Origin: Psettodes erumei
Lineage: Eukaryota; Chordata; Actinopteri; Pleuronectiformes; Psettodidae
Assembly (NCBI GenBank): GCA_016785225.1
Contig: JAFBJZ010000375.1
Coordinates: 4,135,501-4,199,500 of the forward strand
DNA length: 64,000 nucleotides
Direction: 5' to 3'
Every line of letters starts with the position of its first letter. Within the stretch, counting starts at the first letter, position 1. This document shows positions 50,352-61,836 of the stretch, one piece after another. The position numbers were made by a program, and so were the translations under genes. The notes under the pieces were generated by a model that saw only the letters and a list, made by a program, of their open reading frames with translations, was not told where the DNA came from and searched no databases.

Positions 50352-53300
50352 TGAAGACTGTAAAGCACCAACCAATGGATTTAAACACCTCTGACCACAT
50401 CACATTCCTGGAAAGTAAAAGAGGAACATTATGCATCAAAGAGGATTACACTTGTGGGAATTGGCCATGAGCTGAGCACCAGAAAAAATTAAAACAAAAA
50501 ATTCAAGGGCACATGGGAGAAACGATGAAAGTAATTTTGCATCCCTTCAAGCCCCCTTTCTTCTCTTCTGCATTCGTTTTTTATCATAAGTATGAAATAG
50601 GACTTTAGAAAATTACACCATCTCATGAATTCAGAGGATCCCTACTTAGTTTATATCTGCTGGTTCAAAGGTAGACAGGTGTTGCAGTTTAAAAAGGTGA
50701 ATCACTGCATGACTACAAACACAAATTTCAGCCACTCTCCACTCTGTCTTTCAATCTATCCATCAAGCAATAGCTCCTCAGGCAGTGAGCTCACAACACC
50801 TATTGTTAAGTGACAGCAATATGACACCGCTACCTCTAACTCTTTTGCATGCTTTAAAGCTCTCAACCGTGTACCTATTAGGGGATACAGTAATTTGTAG
50901 TAGTAGTAATTTAACTGAGAAGTTATGCAAGCCTGGTGCATACCATCCAACTCTGCCCAGCACTGAGACACTTATTGCAGGCTAGTGGGCACAGCTGATT
51001 CTGGTTCTAGTAGCTAAGAACAAATATTCACTGACAAAATCATTCTCGCCACTGCTCACCACAGATGTGTGTAGGCATACAGCCTCATAAAAGCATCAAA
51101 TTATGATGGTTTGGTTTCCATTTGAACTATAATAGATGGCTCACAATTCAGTGGGGGTTGGACTCAGACTGTGCAGGCCAGGAATAAGTCCATGTAGAGA
51201 GTGAATGAGGAACAAATTTTGGATTCTGAAATTCTCAGTAACGATACAAATATATTAATTAGACATTCAAAAACTAAGTATATACAATGCAGCAGCCCTG
51301 CAATAGTTCTTATGAAGTTTAAACTGCTCAGTTTGTTATGATTGTGATTATGGTTGTGTTTAGTAGGTGTTGCTTGAATTCTATGGTCATTTTTGAGGAT
51401 GTAGTTAGTAGTGGTTTAATACTTGAACAGATTCTGTTAGTATCATATTATGTATATATATATAAAGTATCATATTTCAAATATTGCCTATTTATATATA
51501 TATATGCATATGTTCAACAATACCTCTCGTACACTGTACAAAAGCTGAACCTGAACCACCGTTTTTTAGTTAAAAGTGGAAGATGCTCCCCAGAGACAAA
51601 CCCTACGTTCTTGTCAAATGAGACTTATGCCCATGGGACATATGCCCCTATGATCCTCCATAAGTGTTAGTGAAATGCACAACAAAGCTTATCATGCAGC
51701 TTGAATGATGAAACTGCTAAAATAGCCAGTGTTGTATAGCCATTGTAGGTTGAATTCTACTTCAGCTGCAGTAAAACATAAGGGAAGTATATTTGCATTG
51801 ACTTCTTTATTGGGGGGCACAATGTTTTCTCTGTAATAACACCAAAAAGTCCTCAGAGAACTGACAATTACCTACAGCATTATTGATCACTCAGCCAGGT
51901 GTGAGGGATTTTAATGCTCGCTCTCTAGTCTGTATCCAGGACACCTTCCTGGTACATGCCATGCATTTTCATTGGCTTACTAATAGAGAGTAATCTTGCA
52001 AGCAAACACCTGATATAAGAGGACACTCCACTGCCACAGTGTTTTATATTATAATATATTGCCTCTACATAGATGTTTATTCAGCCTTGACAGTAATTCA
52101 GTTGCTTACTCAGCTTTACAGGGAAACTGTGTCTATTTTTTGTACCATTACAATCACTGCTCAAGGGAAGGTTACGATGAGGCCTGTTCCATCAGTTTGA
52201 GTTCAATTCCTACTTCTAGCATACACTGTAGCGGTCAAGGTCAAATATTACTTCATTCACCTTTAATGACTGTGCTATAACACAGAACATAGATAAAACA
52301 AACACAATTTTGAGTAATTAGATGATAGTTGAGGGAAAATACATAGTATGATGACATGCGTGCAATTATCTTAATAGTTGCAGCTGTTTGATCGTGAAAA
52401 GCGGACAGCCAGGAACACAAACAGTGTCTGTTTATTCACATAGACTGAGTAAAATTCACAAGAAGATTAGTGGAAGTAACCATAAAGGATTGTGACATGG
52501 CTTTGCCAAGATAAAGCACTGAAAGGTCCAGATATTAGTGAACATTCTAAAAACAGATAGAGAAACAAATTGCATACTTCAACCACAGTGCTAGATTATC
52601 ATACTTGAAGTGGAATTAATTATGTACTTGGCTGACAGACAAAGGAGGAGGAGAAGAAAGCAGCATCTGGAGGCACTGCAGCTGTATTGCTTCTCATGTC
52701 TGAGACATCATTCCTCCAGCAAAATCTTTTAATAGTGTCTTAACAGCAGGTCAACTACACCTAATTAAATCCACCTGCACAGAATAATCAGCATATTAAA
52801 ATGATTGGATCAGCAGGGGAAGTGTGCTGCCAAATTGTTAAACAGATTATCCCCATAATGAGTTTATTTGTGCAGCGAGAGCGTACTCATCCATCCTCAA
52901 CATACTGCATGACGGATACAATTCTCATCAGCAACAATAGTGAAGCCCTTTTTCTTTTTTCCAAAATGACAGGGATTCTCAAAGTAGCGGTTATTATTCT
53001 TGACAGCTGAGTATCTGTTAATTTAATGATGAAAATAATGACATTCACTCAGATCATATCCTGTTCATTCCCGTCTAGAAGCAATAGAACACTAAGGTGA
53101 AATTATTTGGTCAGTTTAAAGAGGTGGTATAAAAAACAGATATCTAGTCATAGTATAAATCTCTCATAACAGTACCAGCTCATAAATGTTTGAGACAGGA
53201 AAATGTGACTTTCTATAGGTTTTGAAAGTGATGAAATTAGTAGTGTCTGCTGTGCTCATATTTAGTGTAAGCACCCTGATTTCCTTTGTGGTTTGTTTTT

Positions 53301-55438
53301 GCTCCATACAACCCATGTTTAACACTCTCGTTAATTAGGGTGCCTCAAGGGTCATGTGTCTGTCCACACCTCCCACTCAGAGCAAAGGAATGTGTCCATG
53401 AGTATTTGTGTGTGCAAAATGTATCCATGCACACAGAGGTTTATGTACAGTAATTATGAATGGTAGTTATTTTGATCATTGATTCCTGAATTATTACTCA
53501 TTAAACATCTACTTTGGAGGCAGCATCATGCACAAAACTAATTTACAGATCATGATGTGATTTAACAGTTACACTGTAAAACAGGTTGTTTCACATTAAA
53601 AAATAGTTTCCCTGTAGCCCTTAAAAACTGGAGTCAACTAAACTTGAACACTAAGCCTCAAAGTGGGGAAGGGACTAAAAAGGATAACCACATTTCATTT
53701 ATTATTATTCATTATCATTATCAAGAAACCACCATGACTTCATATATATTAAAGACACAGCAAGTTTCCATCATATCTTTTTCCTTTAAACTACAAAAAA
53801 GAAGAGTCTCTGGAGAGATTAAACTCTTAAACAATGCATGCTGTGAAGTCTGCTAATTTGATAATGATGTTTCGTTAGATACTTAATTTTACATTAAAGA
53901 GCACAGCTCACTTCAGTGATTAAGATATGTTAGAAGAAAGGATAACTCTTGTTTTTGACTTCTAAAGTGACTACTTAGTTAAATTACCTTCAAATTAATA
54001 AAACAATGTTTTACAGTGTGTCGGGGTCACTACTTGACTTTTGTCATCATTGTGGTCAGAGAGGCAACTCTCAACACTTATTTAACTCCTCCAGCTGACT
54101 ACTCAAGATAAATGTGGGGCTCCAGAGGGATAGGGTATTGGAATGCTTCAAAACATTGGCCACCTGGCACATCAATAGCAAACCTCAAATCAATGTTTAA
54201 CGGAGGCTGCATTTAAATGAGAAAATCTAATCTATGGCCTCTGAATAATTAAATTGGTTTTCATAGCATGCGCCAGCTCAAAAACAGAATCCAAGGTTAT
54301 CTTCACCTAAATAAGCTGAAAGGGCAAGTCTGCCACTCATAGCGGAGTAAAATGGTAAACTCTGTAAAATGTCTAGAGCTTATTGGACAAATGGGTGTTC
54401 GATGGACACTTGAAAGTACAGTTTCATCTTGAAAGGTCTTAGAATCACATTTGTCAGATAAGTCTGTCTGAATGGTTGGCAGCAGAGTCCATTGTAGCTG
54501 GATATGGGACGTGGATCCTTTTTCCCTCTCCCCTTTGTTGCAGATTAAGACAAAGTAGAGCCGTCTGGGGAGGCAGACAGGAGCCACCTATAGCCTCGAA
54601 ATGCAGGATGAGTCACTTGGAACATTCCGGAAAGGATTTCAACACCCCCCACCCCCACCCCAACCCAACTACCTCCCCCTCCCTTGTTTTTAATTACACA
54701 CTATCCTATTCCTGTCTTAGGGCGTGAATTCCACAAGTATTCTGGAGCTGCTTGGATGCACGTCAACGTACGGCTAACAGGGCTGGCTTTTCAACATGGC
54801 CAATCCACACATGCACACACACACACAAACACCCTTTCAAAGCATTGGTTGCACTCAGGCAAGCCAAGTTATCTCAGGTCAGTAATTGAGATGTTATCTT
54901 CACAGGAGAGGATGCACTCCCAGGATCATTCAACACTGCCTCACTACTCATTTCCATTTGAGCTGAATCAGCTCCCTCTCTCCACCTCCTCTTCCCCTTG
55001 TGATTAAAGCATCTCACTACTGTTGGCTGGTGGCAAACCAGCTTCCACTCGTTGAATAAATGGCAAGTCTGTCACACTGGTGTTGTGCAGTGAGGATCTG
55101 ACCACAATAAGCAATGATTACCCTACCATTGCTCAGGGCAGGGGCCTCTCCTCTTCACTTAGTTTTCATGTGAAAAATGTGCATGTCAGTGGGCTCCCAT
55201 GTTGCTTTGGGGGAGATTCAGGGTCATGATATGCTCAGGAGGACCATATATTATGACTCTCCCTATTCTGAACAATAAAAGTCATGCAACTGCACAGTAA
55301 TAGCTGTGTGTTCACTGTGTATATATGTTCTAGGTAAAAGCTCACCTTGATTGCAAGTCTTGCCAGTGAAGCCAGGGTGGCACTTGCACTTATTGGGTCC
55401 CACGCAGTCTCCATGCTTGCAGCCAGGCTGGCACACAG
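32438..55438 (-). CDS. npnt: Nephronectin (NPNT), all but the N-terminal exons
   Basis: Ten - strand exons in transcription order: 55438-55346, 45681-45562, 44229-44110, 42006-41872, 41271-41149, 39838-39416, 35742-35653, 34491-34393, 33087-32828, 32548-32438 (stop TGA at 32440-32438). They total 1574 nt (about 524 residues), and every junction is in frame. The order is five EGF-like repeats, a Pro/Thr-rich linker ending in RGD, an acidic spacer, and a MAM domain. This is the architecture of nephronectin, a secreted basement-membrane protein that binds integrin alpha8-beta1 and acts in kidney and other organ development. EGF2, EGF4 and EGF5 carry calcium-binding (DLNEC or DVDEC) and Asn/Asp-hydroxylation patterns. 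The signal peptide and the N-terminal Cys-rich exon are not found up to 64000, so the first intron(s) exceed 8.5 kb. The smaller introns (33088-34392, 34492-35652, 39839-41148, 41272-41871, 44230-45561) show nothing else of note. The gene converges on the lipoxygenase cluster. Confidence 0.96.
32828..33087 (-). CDS. npnt: NPNT exon: MAM domain, core
   Basis: 260 nt encoding GRYLTIPEVGNK, ARLVLPLTPPW, NDGNLCLSFRHKLAGHHVGM and WGRTGGNGWRHTQITLWG. Donor is GAAAGT|GTAAGT, phase 0. Confidence 0.96.
34393..34491 (-). CDS. npnt: NPNT exon: MAM domain, first part
   Basis: 99 nt encoding SGYLSCSFDDGLCGWIRDKD and GDLHWETTPDPTG. The first MAM cysteine pair is present (SCSFDDGLCGW). Confidence 0.95.
35653..35742 (-). 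CDS. npnt: NPNT exon: acidic spacer between RGD and MAM
   Basis: 90 nt encoding IPRNHGHNTVLGIDFDIELG then NTADEAKDDP. The ADEAKDDPG ending is diagnostic of nephronectin. In the mammalian protein this spacer supports integrin alpha8-beta1 binding together with RGD (family knowledge). Confidence 0.94.
37125..37190 (-). repeat. Percomorph interspersed repeat, copy 2 (reverse)
   Basis: TTTGAGAAATATGCTTATTT then GTTTTCTTGCTGGAAGGTTG ATGAGGA on + is the reverse complement of the segment in copies 1 and 3 (TCATC..AACTCTT.GGCAAG.AAACAAATAA). Only the end of the element is kept. Confidence 0.5.
39295..39336. repeat. (AT)n and (ATT)n simple repeat
   Basis: About nine AT units followed by ATTATTATTATT-type units, 80 bp from the RGD-exon donor. 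Confidence 0.85.
39416..39838 (-). CDS. npnt: NPNT exon: Pro/Thr-rich linker with RGD motif
   Basis: 423 nt (141 residues), beginning PIPKVVIDPPRPGK. It is rich in Pro, Thr, Arg and Lys, with a near-pure Thr tract encoded by ACN triplets around 39655-39690. Several VPTRKP/VSTRMP/IHTRKP-like units repeat. The integrin-binding triplet RGD is at 39423-39431 in KQRGDVH, seven nt from the donor. The linker is likely extended and O-glycosylated (inference from composition). The + strand is also open for 107 codons here, a consequence of the base composition. Confidence 0.95.
41149..41271 (-). CDS. npnt: NPNT exon: EGF-like repeat 5 (calcium-binding)
   Basis: 123 nt encoding DVDECSLGQSHCSSFATC, CYNTPGSYKCKC and GYRGMGHDC. 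Donor is AAAC|GTAAGG. Confidence 0.96.
41872..42006 (-). CDS. npnt: NPNT exon: EGF-like repeat 4 (calcium-binding)
   Basis: 135 nt encoding DVDECTAGIAVCPRFRKC, CINTFGSYICKC and GFDLQYINGKYQC. Acceptor is TTTTGTAG, donor is ATAG|GTACTG. Confidence 0.97.
42007..44109 (-). other. npnt: NPNT intron between EGF3 and EGF4 exons
   Basis: 2.1 kb intron. No recognisable exon, RNA or repeat family. Short open frames here show no family signal. Confidence 0.7.
44110..44229 (-). CDS. npnt: NPNT exon: EGF-like repeat 3
   Basis: 120 nt encoding RTCGMANCQYGCEVL and CQCPSPGLQLAPDGRTCV. Donor is GTTG|GTACGT. It lacks the calcium-binding signature. Confidence 0.96.
45562..45681 (-). CDS. npnt: NPNT exon: EGF-like repeat 2 (calcium-binding)
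   Basis: 120 nt. It starts DLNECGLKPRPCKHRC and contains CMNTYGSYKCYC, the consensus for Asn hydroxylation and calcium binding. Donor is GGAA|GTGAGT. Confidence 0.96.
45729..45760. repeat. (GA)n microsatellite
   Basis: About 15 GA units, only 48 bp upstream (in NPNT sense) of the EGF2 exon acceptor. Confidence 0.92.
46272..46478. mobile_element. Palindromic MITE-like element, copy A
   Basis: Imperfect inverted repeat with arms of about 50 bp. The left arm has GACACTTTGACT, then GTGTAACTAATAACATTA. The right arm (46422-46478) has TAATGTTATTAGTTACACTT, then AAGTCAAAGTGTCC. The spacer of about 95 bp contains CCCAGGGCCATGGTGTTG and CTAAATGGAACTGAGC. No open reading frame. The structure suggests a non-autonomous DNA transposon or a conserved hairpin; no target-site duplication was established. 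Confidence 0.6.
46672..46879. mobile_element. Palindromic MITE-like element, copy B
   Basis: Same plan as copy A about 400 bp away. The left arm has CAGACATTTTGACATG and GTGTAACTAATAACATTAA; the right arm has TTAATGTTATTAGTTACACT and GACAAGTCAAACTGTCC. The spacer shares CCCAGGGCTCTGGTGTTG and CTAAATGGAACAGAGC with copy A, so the two are copies of one element in the same orientation. Confidence 0.6.
46890..47015. mobile_element. Palindromic element, partial copy C
   Basis: Spacer-like CTGGGCCCTGGCGTTGAG and CACACCTATATGGA, then right-arm-like ATTGGTTACACTTGTG and CAAATCAAATGGTC. The left arm is missing or merged with the end of copy B. This call is weaker than A and B. Confidence 0.4.
48978..49011. 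repeat. (CA)n microsatellite
   Basis: About 17 CA units in the large NPNT intron. Confidence 0.95.
50300..50349. repeat. Compound (GT)n(GA)n microsatellite
   Basis: About eight GT units followed directly by some 16 GA units. On the - strand this gives low-complexity Ser-Leu and His-Thr open frames that are not genes. Confidence 0.95.
55346..55438 (-). CDS. npnt: NPNT exon: EGF-like repeat 1
   Basis: 93 nt, acceptor CCCAAACAG, donor CAAG|GTGAGC. It reads VCQPGCKHGDCVGPNKCKCH then PGFTGKTCNQ, a non-calcium-binding EGF module as in nephronectin. It begins with the last two bases of a codon, so an upstream exon exists. Confidence 0.95.
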
Positions 55439-58400
55439 CTGTTTGGGAGGGGATCAAAGAGGAAGAGACAGATCAGTGCAGCACCCTGGCAGACCTTTTG
55501 TACCAGATCAAGATGACAAAGCACTTAATCCCACTGCCTTTTGACTTCCACAACCCCTTGGCTGTAAATGATCTGTTTACTCCACAGTATGGCAATAAGA
55601 CAGCGTAATGCCTCATTCATATAGGAAATGTGTTTGTTTGTTTCTCACTGTGTGACAGTGTTATTATCATTGACTAATGATAATAGAGCAGCCATTTTCA
55701 ACTAACCAGATTATATATAGCAATTTTTTTTCACAATGCTCAGCACTGACGCTTGGGAAAGTTTTATTGTGCTTACTGATATTAAATCATTTTAGTCTGT
55801 ATGACATAAATAAGAAGTTTGACCTTCTAATGCCATGAAAAATTGGGATTTTTCTGGTTTTAAAATGCAGCTCTGATATATACATTGGCATACAGCCAGT
55901 GACAATTATGTTCAGCGAATAATATTTCCCCCTTAGACTGAAGCTGAAACAATTAGTGCACGAAAATAGTAGGTTATAATTAGTGCATCTGTAAAGAGCT
56001 GTGTCGCACTTCGCACACTGTGCATGGATGGTGTTATTTTGAGTGCATACAGAGACATGATAGTTGTGAGAGCTATACAGCTACCTACTCTCTGTGTTCT
56101 GTCTCGGTGAGCTGGAGGCTTGCCCTGCTTATCTGACTGTGCTTACTACAGCTTGGTGCTAAGCATGTCAGATACATGGGGCCTCAGCCAAGTGTTACTA
56201 ATTTTCATTAAAAGCTTCATTAATTCTGTCATAATACAGTGCAATCAGAGGACTTAATTATCACTGTGGTGGAAAAGGCAGTACGTGAGAGAAAGGGAGA
56301 GAGAGAGCGAATCTGGTGCAGAGTGCTTATCACACCAACCAGTGTGTTGTATATTCTCTCTGGAAAGGTGTGGTCATATAGTTGTAAGATTTACTATATT
56401 TTTGTGTCAGTGATGCTTTATATATTAAAACTAACCATCTGTAGTAAATGTAGTAAGTAAGTAAGTAAATGACCTCTACAAAGGAGCTACTTTTGCTACC
56501 TCTTGTTTTTTTCAGTACGACCTTTAGCCGAATAGCTCAGAAGCTATTTAACAGACTTCAGTTCATTTTGTTGGTAAACTGGCTCATTGTTCAAAATAAG
56601 AACAAATTAGTGCATTGTTCAGACCAAAAAATACCACTGCATTAAAAAAGGGGCTACATTGGTGTTGTTTCAGGAATGAGTGAGGAGCTGAAAAGGTATT
56701 CAGGGTGTCCAGTTTAATAAAACAAATTAACAATTAATATGCCTTTATTTGTGATTAATGAGGTTTTTCAGAGGCCAAAACACTGCACAGTAGTTAACAA
56801 TATGGAGAGGCAAGAGTCTGGAAAGCTATCCCTTTTCTTCATGTATGTGAGCAAAGATGGTGGAAAAACAAGTTCACTTTAAAAAGTAAGGATGTGCTGA
56901 CAGTATTTGATTGGCCAACATGCATTGCAAAATGATTGTGCACTGCACTGCAGAAAAGGTTAAGGTACATGAAAGATTTTTGCCACATTTATTTTCTTAT
57001 TTTCTTTCTGCATCCTGACACCTATTGTGCCGATGCGGTAGTCTGATTGAAATTGAATATTGTTTACCCACAGTAAACCATTTTATAACAAATTTTCTGA
57101 GTTCCTTGCTTCCACAATCAGTAGAAGCAACATTTAGTATCTAGCTCTTAACAGACTTCCCTCAGTTATTTATTAAATTGTTTGTTATTAAAACACTTTT
57201 ATCACTGTTCCTTCCATTTCAATATTCATCAAATTTGCTACATAAAACGTGTGAATGAACACTAACATGATGTCTGATCTACTTTACATAAACTACCATA
57301 AACTTTTGACCACACACAGACATTTGCAATTCTATGATGTATTTATTCTGCAGAACACAATTGTGTTATATATGTTACCACTGAATAGTGTAGCCATGGT
57401 GGAAATGTCAATCTCTAAGTGTTGTCTCTTATCTATCTCTCTTTTTTAAAAAAATAAACGCTAGAAATAAGGTGAAAGCTGAGGGTCACCTAATAGAACT
57501 GATGAAGAGATGGTTAAATTCTATTCTCTATATATAAAGTACATACTTTCAAGTATCAAGAATCATGTTACAATCTCAAAATCTCCATACATACACATTC
57601 AGATTGCAAGGCAGCCAGGCTCTATCCAGGAGGAACAACTTGAGCTCCTTAGATTTCAGTCCGTAACACTGTTCAAACTGAATTCACAGGCCAAGGTATG
57701 AGATGAATCCACTAGCTGGAGTAGATAACATCTCCAGGCTCTTTCCACTTTATTAGGCTGTGTAATCAAATAGGAAGAAAGCACTGGTAGCCCACATGGT
57801 GAAGCCTGTGATATCAGCCAGACTGTTCACATGCCAAACAAAGCTCACATTTACAGATTAAAAAAGGCCTGTTTTGTTGGAGGAAAGGAAGACAGTAGTG
57901 CTTTTCTGGAAGAAGATGTTTGATAGACCTTGGTCTTGTCAGCAGATTTAAGGAAAGAAGCTACTTATGATGTTAGCAAGAGAGTAGTCAAGTGAGGTGT
58001 TGTTTTTTTGTTGTTGTTGTTATTCTCCTGCATGGGGAAGATTTAATTAGCAAGATCAGAGGCAGCCATCAACGGGCTTTGCCTCCGGGGGTATTTTTGA
58101 GCCTCTGGCCTGGCAGAGAGATCAGGAAAAAGGCCAGTGTTCATTAACCACAGGAAAAGGACACGGAGGACTAAAAATGGCCACACAAGCTGAAAGGCTA
58201 AACATAGCACGTATGACCCTCGTTCCATGAACGCCATCAAAACAGTGATGACACATTTTCTCTCTGGTTTACATCAGCCATTCCTCTGGACACCAGAAGG
58301 CTGGTCCTGATACAGAATTTTTTTATGTATTGTCCATTTAGGGATGAATGATGGTAAATATTTTTCTAATTGGTACGGATGCTATGTATGAGTTTTTATA

Positions 58401-59495
58401 CTTGTGTGCACAATGCATTGCTTCATCAAAGTATAAAAGGAAACCATCACATAGTTAATTAAGTTGCATTGACTCGCAATCAACCCAAGGCTGCATTCCA
58501 CAAATTATTACCTTCTCAGTTGATTTTCTGATTGTAATGTAAAGTTTCTGATTGACAACACTCAAACTTATTCCCAGAAACCAAGGTGACATCTTAAAAT
58601 CGCTGTGTCAGCTTAACAGTCTCAAAACCAAAAAGTATTGAGTTACAATACACAAAAACATATAAATATATGAAAAAAACATCAGAGAAAATGGAACCAG
58701 AGATTATTTGGAATTTATGCTTGACAAATAATTGATCACCAGAAGATTTTAGCTTTTAAATGATCAATTAACCTACTAATCGGTGTTAACATGCAGTGTC
58801 TGTGTTTAGTTTTATCTTGTTGTCTGTATGTAGTCACTGATTCATTGGGTAATGCCACGGTGAATATTTTATTTACTTAAGTAATGAAGTATGGTACCAT
58901 TGGTATTCACTAACTCTCATGCAATGAAGAATTCCTATGTACTTCTGTATGCAGAGCCTCTCCAACCACACTAAATACCCAGTTACTGTGTGCTATACAG
59001 ATGGATGTATTATTGATGTTTTAATTAAAAAACATTATGGATTTAAGCTTTAAGGGTTTCATTAGCATTCCAAGGGGTTGAGAGGAGTGTTTGAATCTTA
59101 ATAAGCCACTAAAGAACCTCAGCATAATTCATGTTAGACATGTCTTCAGGTGAAACCAGGTCTGCAGAGCGTAAGCTGTTTGCATAGATCTGAGGCCAGA
59201 GGGAAGGAGATGGTTGGCCAAGGGGTGTGAGGTGTTGATGGTGTAGTGGAGGGGGTAGGGGTGTTGGAGTGGGCCTGGCTTGGCTCTATAAATAAGTGAG
59301 TGAGGCCAGGATTCAGAGGATGTGCCCCCAGCAATACATGTCTCGCAAGATTATTTCAAGAAAGGTGTGGAGCTAACCTTGGGGCTGGCACCTTATCCCG
59401 ACTACTCTGCGAGTTAAGGCGAAGAGAGCTGCAAAACAAATAGCCAAACAAACAAAGGTTGCAGGTGCTGTTTAGCCTTTTGAGAGAATGGATAA

Positions 59496-59532
59496 ATAAC
59501 AAATAAACAAATAAACAAACAAACAAACAAAC
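59496..59532. repeat. (CAAA)n short tandem repeat
   Basis: About nine AAAC/AAAT units in the upstream NPNT intron. Confidence 0.85.
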
Positions 59533-61577
59533 ATGATGTTAGAAGGCAGAGCCTAGTCACTTTGACAAGCAAACATCCTGGAAAGAACATAACAAAAGAA
59601 AACAATTTCTTAAAAAAAACAAAAAAAACAAAACAAAACTCTACACACACGCACAGTCTGCAGTCCTAGAGTCACACGTATTTCCAGTTGCCTTTGGGTA
59701 ACAGGTGCATTTTGAATGCATTTACTCTTGAGTTTTAATAATTAAAATTATGTCTGACTATAGCCACTGTCTCCAGGGCTGTTCTCTTCTGAAAGTGTTA
59801 ACCTCATGTTCCTCACATCTAAATGGAGTGAACAAAGTGGTTTCCCCTTGCACACTGTGGATCAGCAAAATTAGAAATTGTCTAATTTAAATTACATCAT
59901 TGCACTGAAAGATGAAAATACCACCATTATCATTCAATGAGAGCATGGTCCTGGTTTCCTCAATATGAAAGTTAATGCTGTGGCTACATGACTGTGAACA
60001 TCCTGCCTTTTGATTTTTAAATCAGCAGCTGTTTCAAAGTGCTTTTAGAGCCACAATTGTGTCGAATAATTCTGGACATGTGCCTTTTTATTTCTGCATA
60101 AATTCCCACTAATTTCTACAAGCAAACCTTTCCATTTTGTTTTCTCCATCTTACCTGAAACAGATGAAAAGGAACACTTTTAGAAGGGTCTTCATAGCCC
60201 AGTGATCATGAAAGAAAGGAGCGTAGACGAGGAAACCTCACCGACAATCATGATAAAGTGAATTACCTAAACTGAGGTATCACTTTTCTGCTTTCATCGC
60301 TCACTCGTTAGCTCGCAGTACCAATTCGAAAGTCCTGCCTTAATCCTGTCCACTCCATTTGTAGAAACAAAGAATCCACTCAATCAAACTAAATCCAGGT
60401 CTCGCTGGATTTGTAAAATCCACCAAAACCTAAGGAAATTATTAAGTGTGAACTATTTAATATGGAGGTGATTCAACCCAGTTCAATTACAATGCAGAGA
60501 AAATCATTGCATATCTCTCTACCACATCCATTTCCTAAAAGTCTTTGGTAGATTCAAGTTAATCAAAATAAGTTTTAAGTCATGTCTTTCAGGTCTCTGA
60601 ATGCTATTCACTATGAACGATTGTTCTGTCTGCACTTCAGATGAATCCACCACACAAACCTTCACACCCGTACTGTACACCCTTCTACATATAGGGCATA
60701 CTTCTCCCTGCACTAACAATAAATATTTGCATTAGCGTGACATGCAGGATTATCCCATATAAATGTAATTCAGAGGAATACTGAATTTTATAAAATTATG
60801 ACTCTTCAGGCAGCTCCTATAGTTTTCATCTTATGAGTAACTCAGGTTTTTGAAGGAAACACCCAAACTAATTTGCTAGTCAAAACATCAAATATGAATA
60901 AAACTAGCCTTGAATTAAAGCTGGATTTTGTATGATCTGATGTCAAATGGAGTAAATGAGAATAACTATTGCTATGATTGACTGAGAGGACCACTGGATG
61001 TTAAGACAAGTGGCTTCAACTTGTTGGTTACACAGTTTGTCATGTTCATCAAGCATATAAGCAACAAAAAGTACTTTAGTAGGATTACGGAAAACTGTAT
61101 TACAGTGGAAATGCACTTAGAGATGCAAATGCTGAACAAATGCTCAAAGTGGCAGTAAAATGTTCATGACGGCAGCTGGTTAAAATAAGTAGCTTCAAGT
61201 GTGGCTCTGCCTGCCTGATGGCCTGTCAGAACATCATAAGTGGAGCTTCACTCTGGTATAAATCTAAAACTCCTCTCTCCATCTGCCTGATTTTCTCACC
61301 TGTCTCCCTCTTCCCCAGTCTGGCAGCAATCATCTCTAACTCCTTACCTCTAAACCATTTCCCTAACACCTCAGGATTTCTACTTTCTCCAACTTTTAGT
61401 TCTATCCCCCCTTACTCTTTTTCGGTTGTGGGAGTCAAGGTTGATCCATTTCTCATTCTTTGAGAGAAGTGGCACAAACCTATCGCTGAGCTCCATGGAT
61501 GAGAAAACCACAATCCAATAGCTCCGATCTAATCACCACAAAAACTTACCAAGACCCTAAATCTCTGATAACTGTAT

Positions 61578-61578
<1 letters not shown>

Positions 61579-61613
<35 letters not shown>
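61579..61613. repeat. (CA)n microsatellite
   Basis: About 17 CA units. It is one arm of a complementary pair with the (TG)n tract about 190 bp to the right. Confidence 0.95.
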
Positions 61614-61615
<2 letters not shown>

Positions 61616-61798
61616 TTACACTCCCTTCTTTCCTAAACTGTCCACTTCCATCTTCTAAGGTTTAAATCAGCACCTCACTGACTTGATGGAATACTGATTG
61701 TAGTTTCAAGTGAGTAGATTTGAGCTGAGCACCCAGCAGGAGAATTTATAAGCATTAAGCACTCACTGAGGGATTTAACCAGAACAGATATGGTTTCA

Positions 61799-61799
<1 letters not shown>

Positions 61800-61834
<35 letters not shown>
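61800..61834. repeat. (TG)n microsatellite
   Basis: About 17 TG units followed by GGGGGG. It is complementary to the (CA)n tract at 61579-61613. Confidence 0.95.

Positions 61835-61836
<2 letters not shown>

Larger units (their letters stand above)
45682..55345 (-). other. npnt: NPNT intron between EGF1 and EGF2 exons
   Basis: 9.7 kb intron. It contains palindromic elements at 46.27-46.88 kb, (CA)n at 48978-49011 and a compound (GT)n(GA)n at 50300-50349. No additional exon in frame with the EGF modules was found; EGF1 and EGF2 join directly (G|AT gives Asp) as in nephronectin. Confidence 0.75.

Noticed and set aside
49989..50439. Two - strand open frames with Ser-Leu and His-Thr runs
   Set aside because: Generated by the compound (GT)n(GA)n microsatellite.
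60150..60180. Donor-like site on the - strand as a possible upstream NPNT exon
   Set aside because: No matching acceptor and no Cys-rich NPNT sequence beside it.
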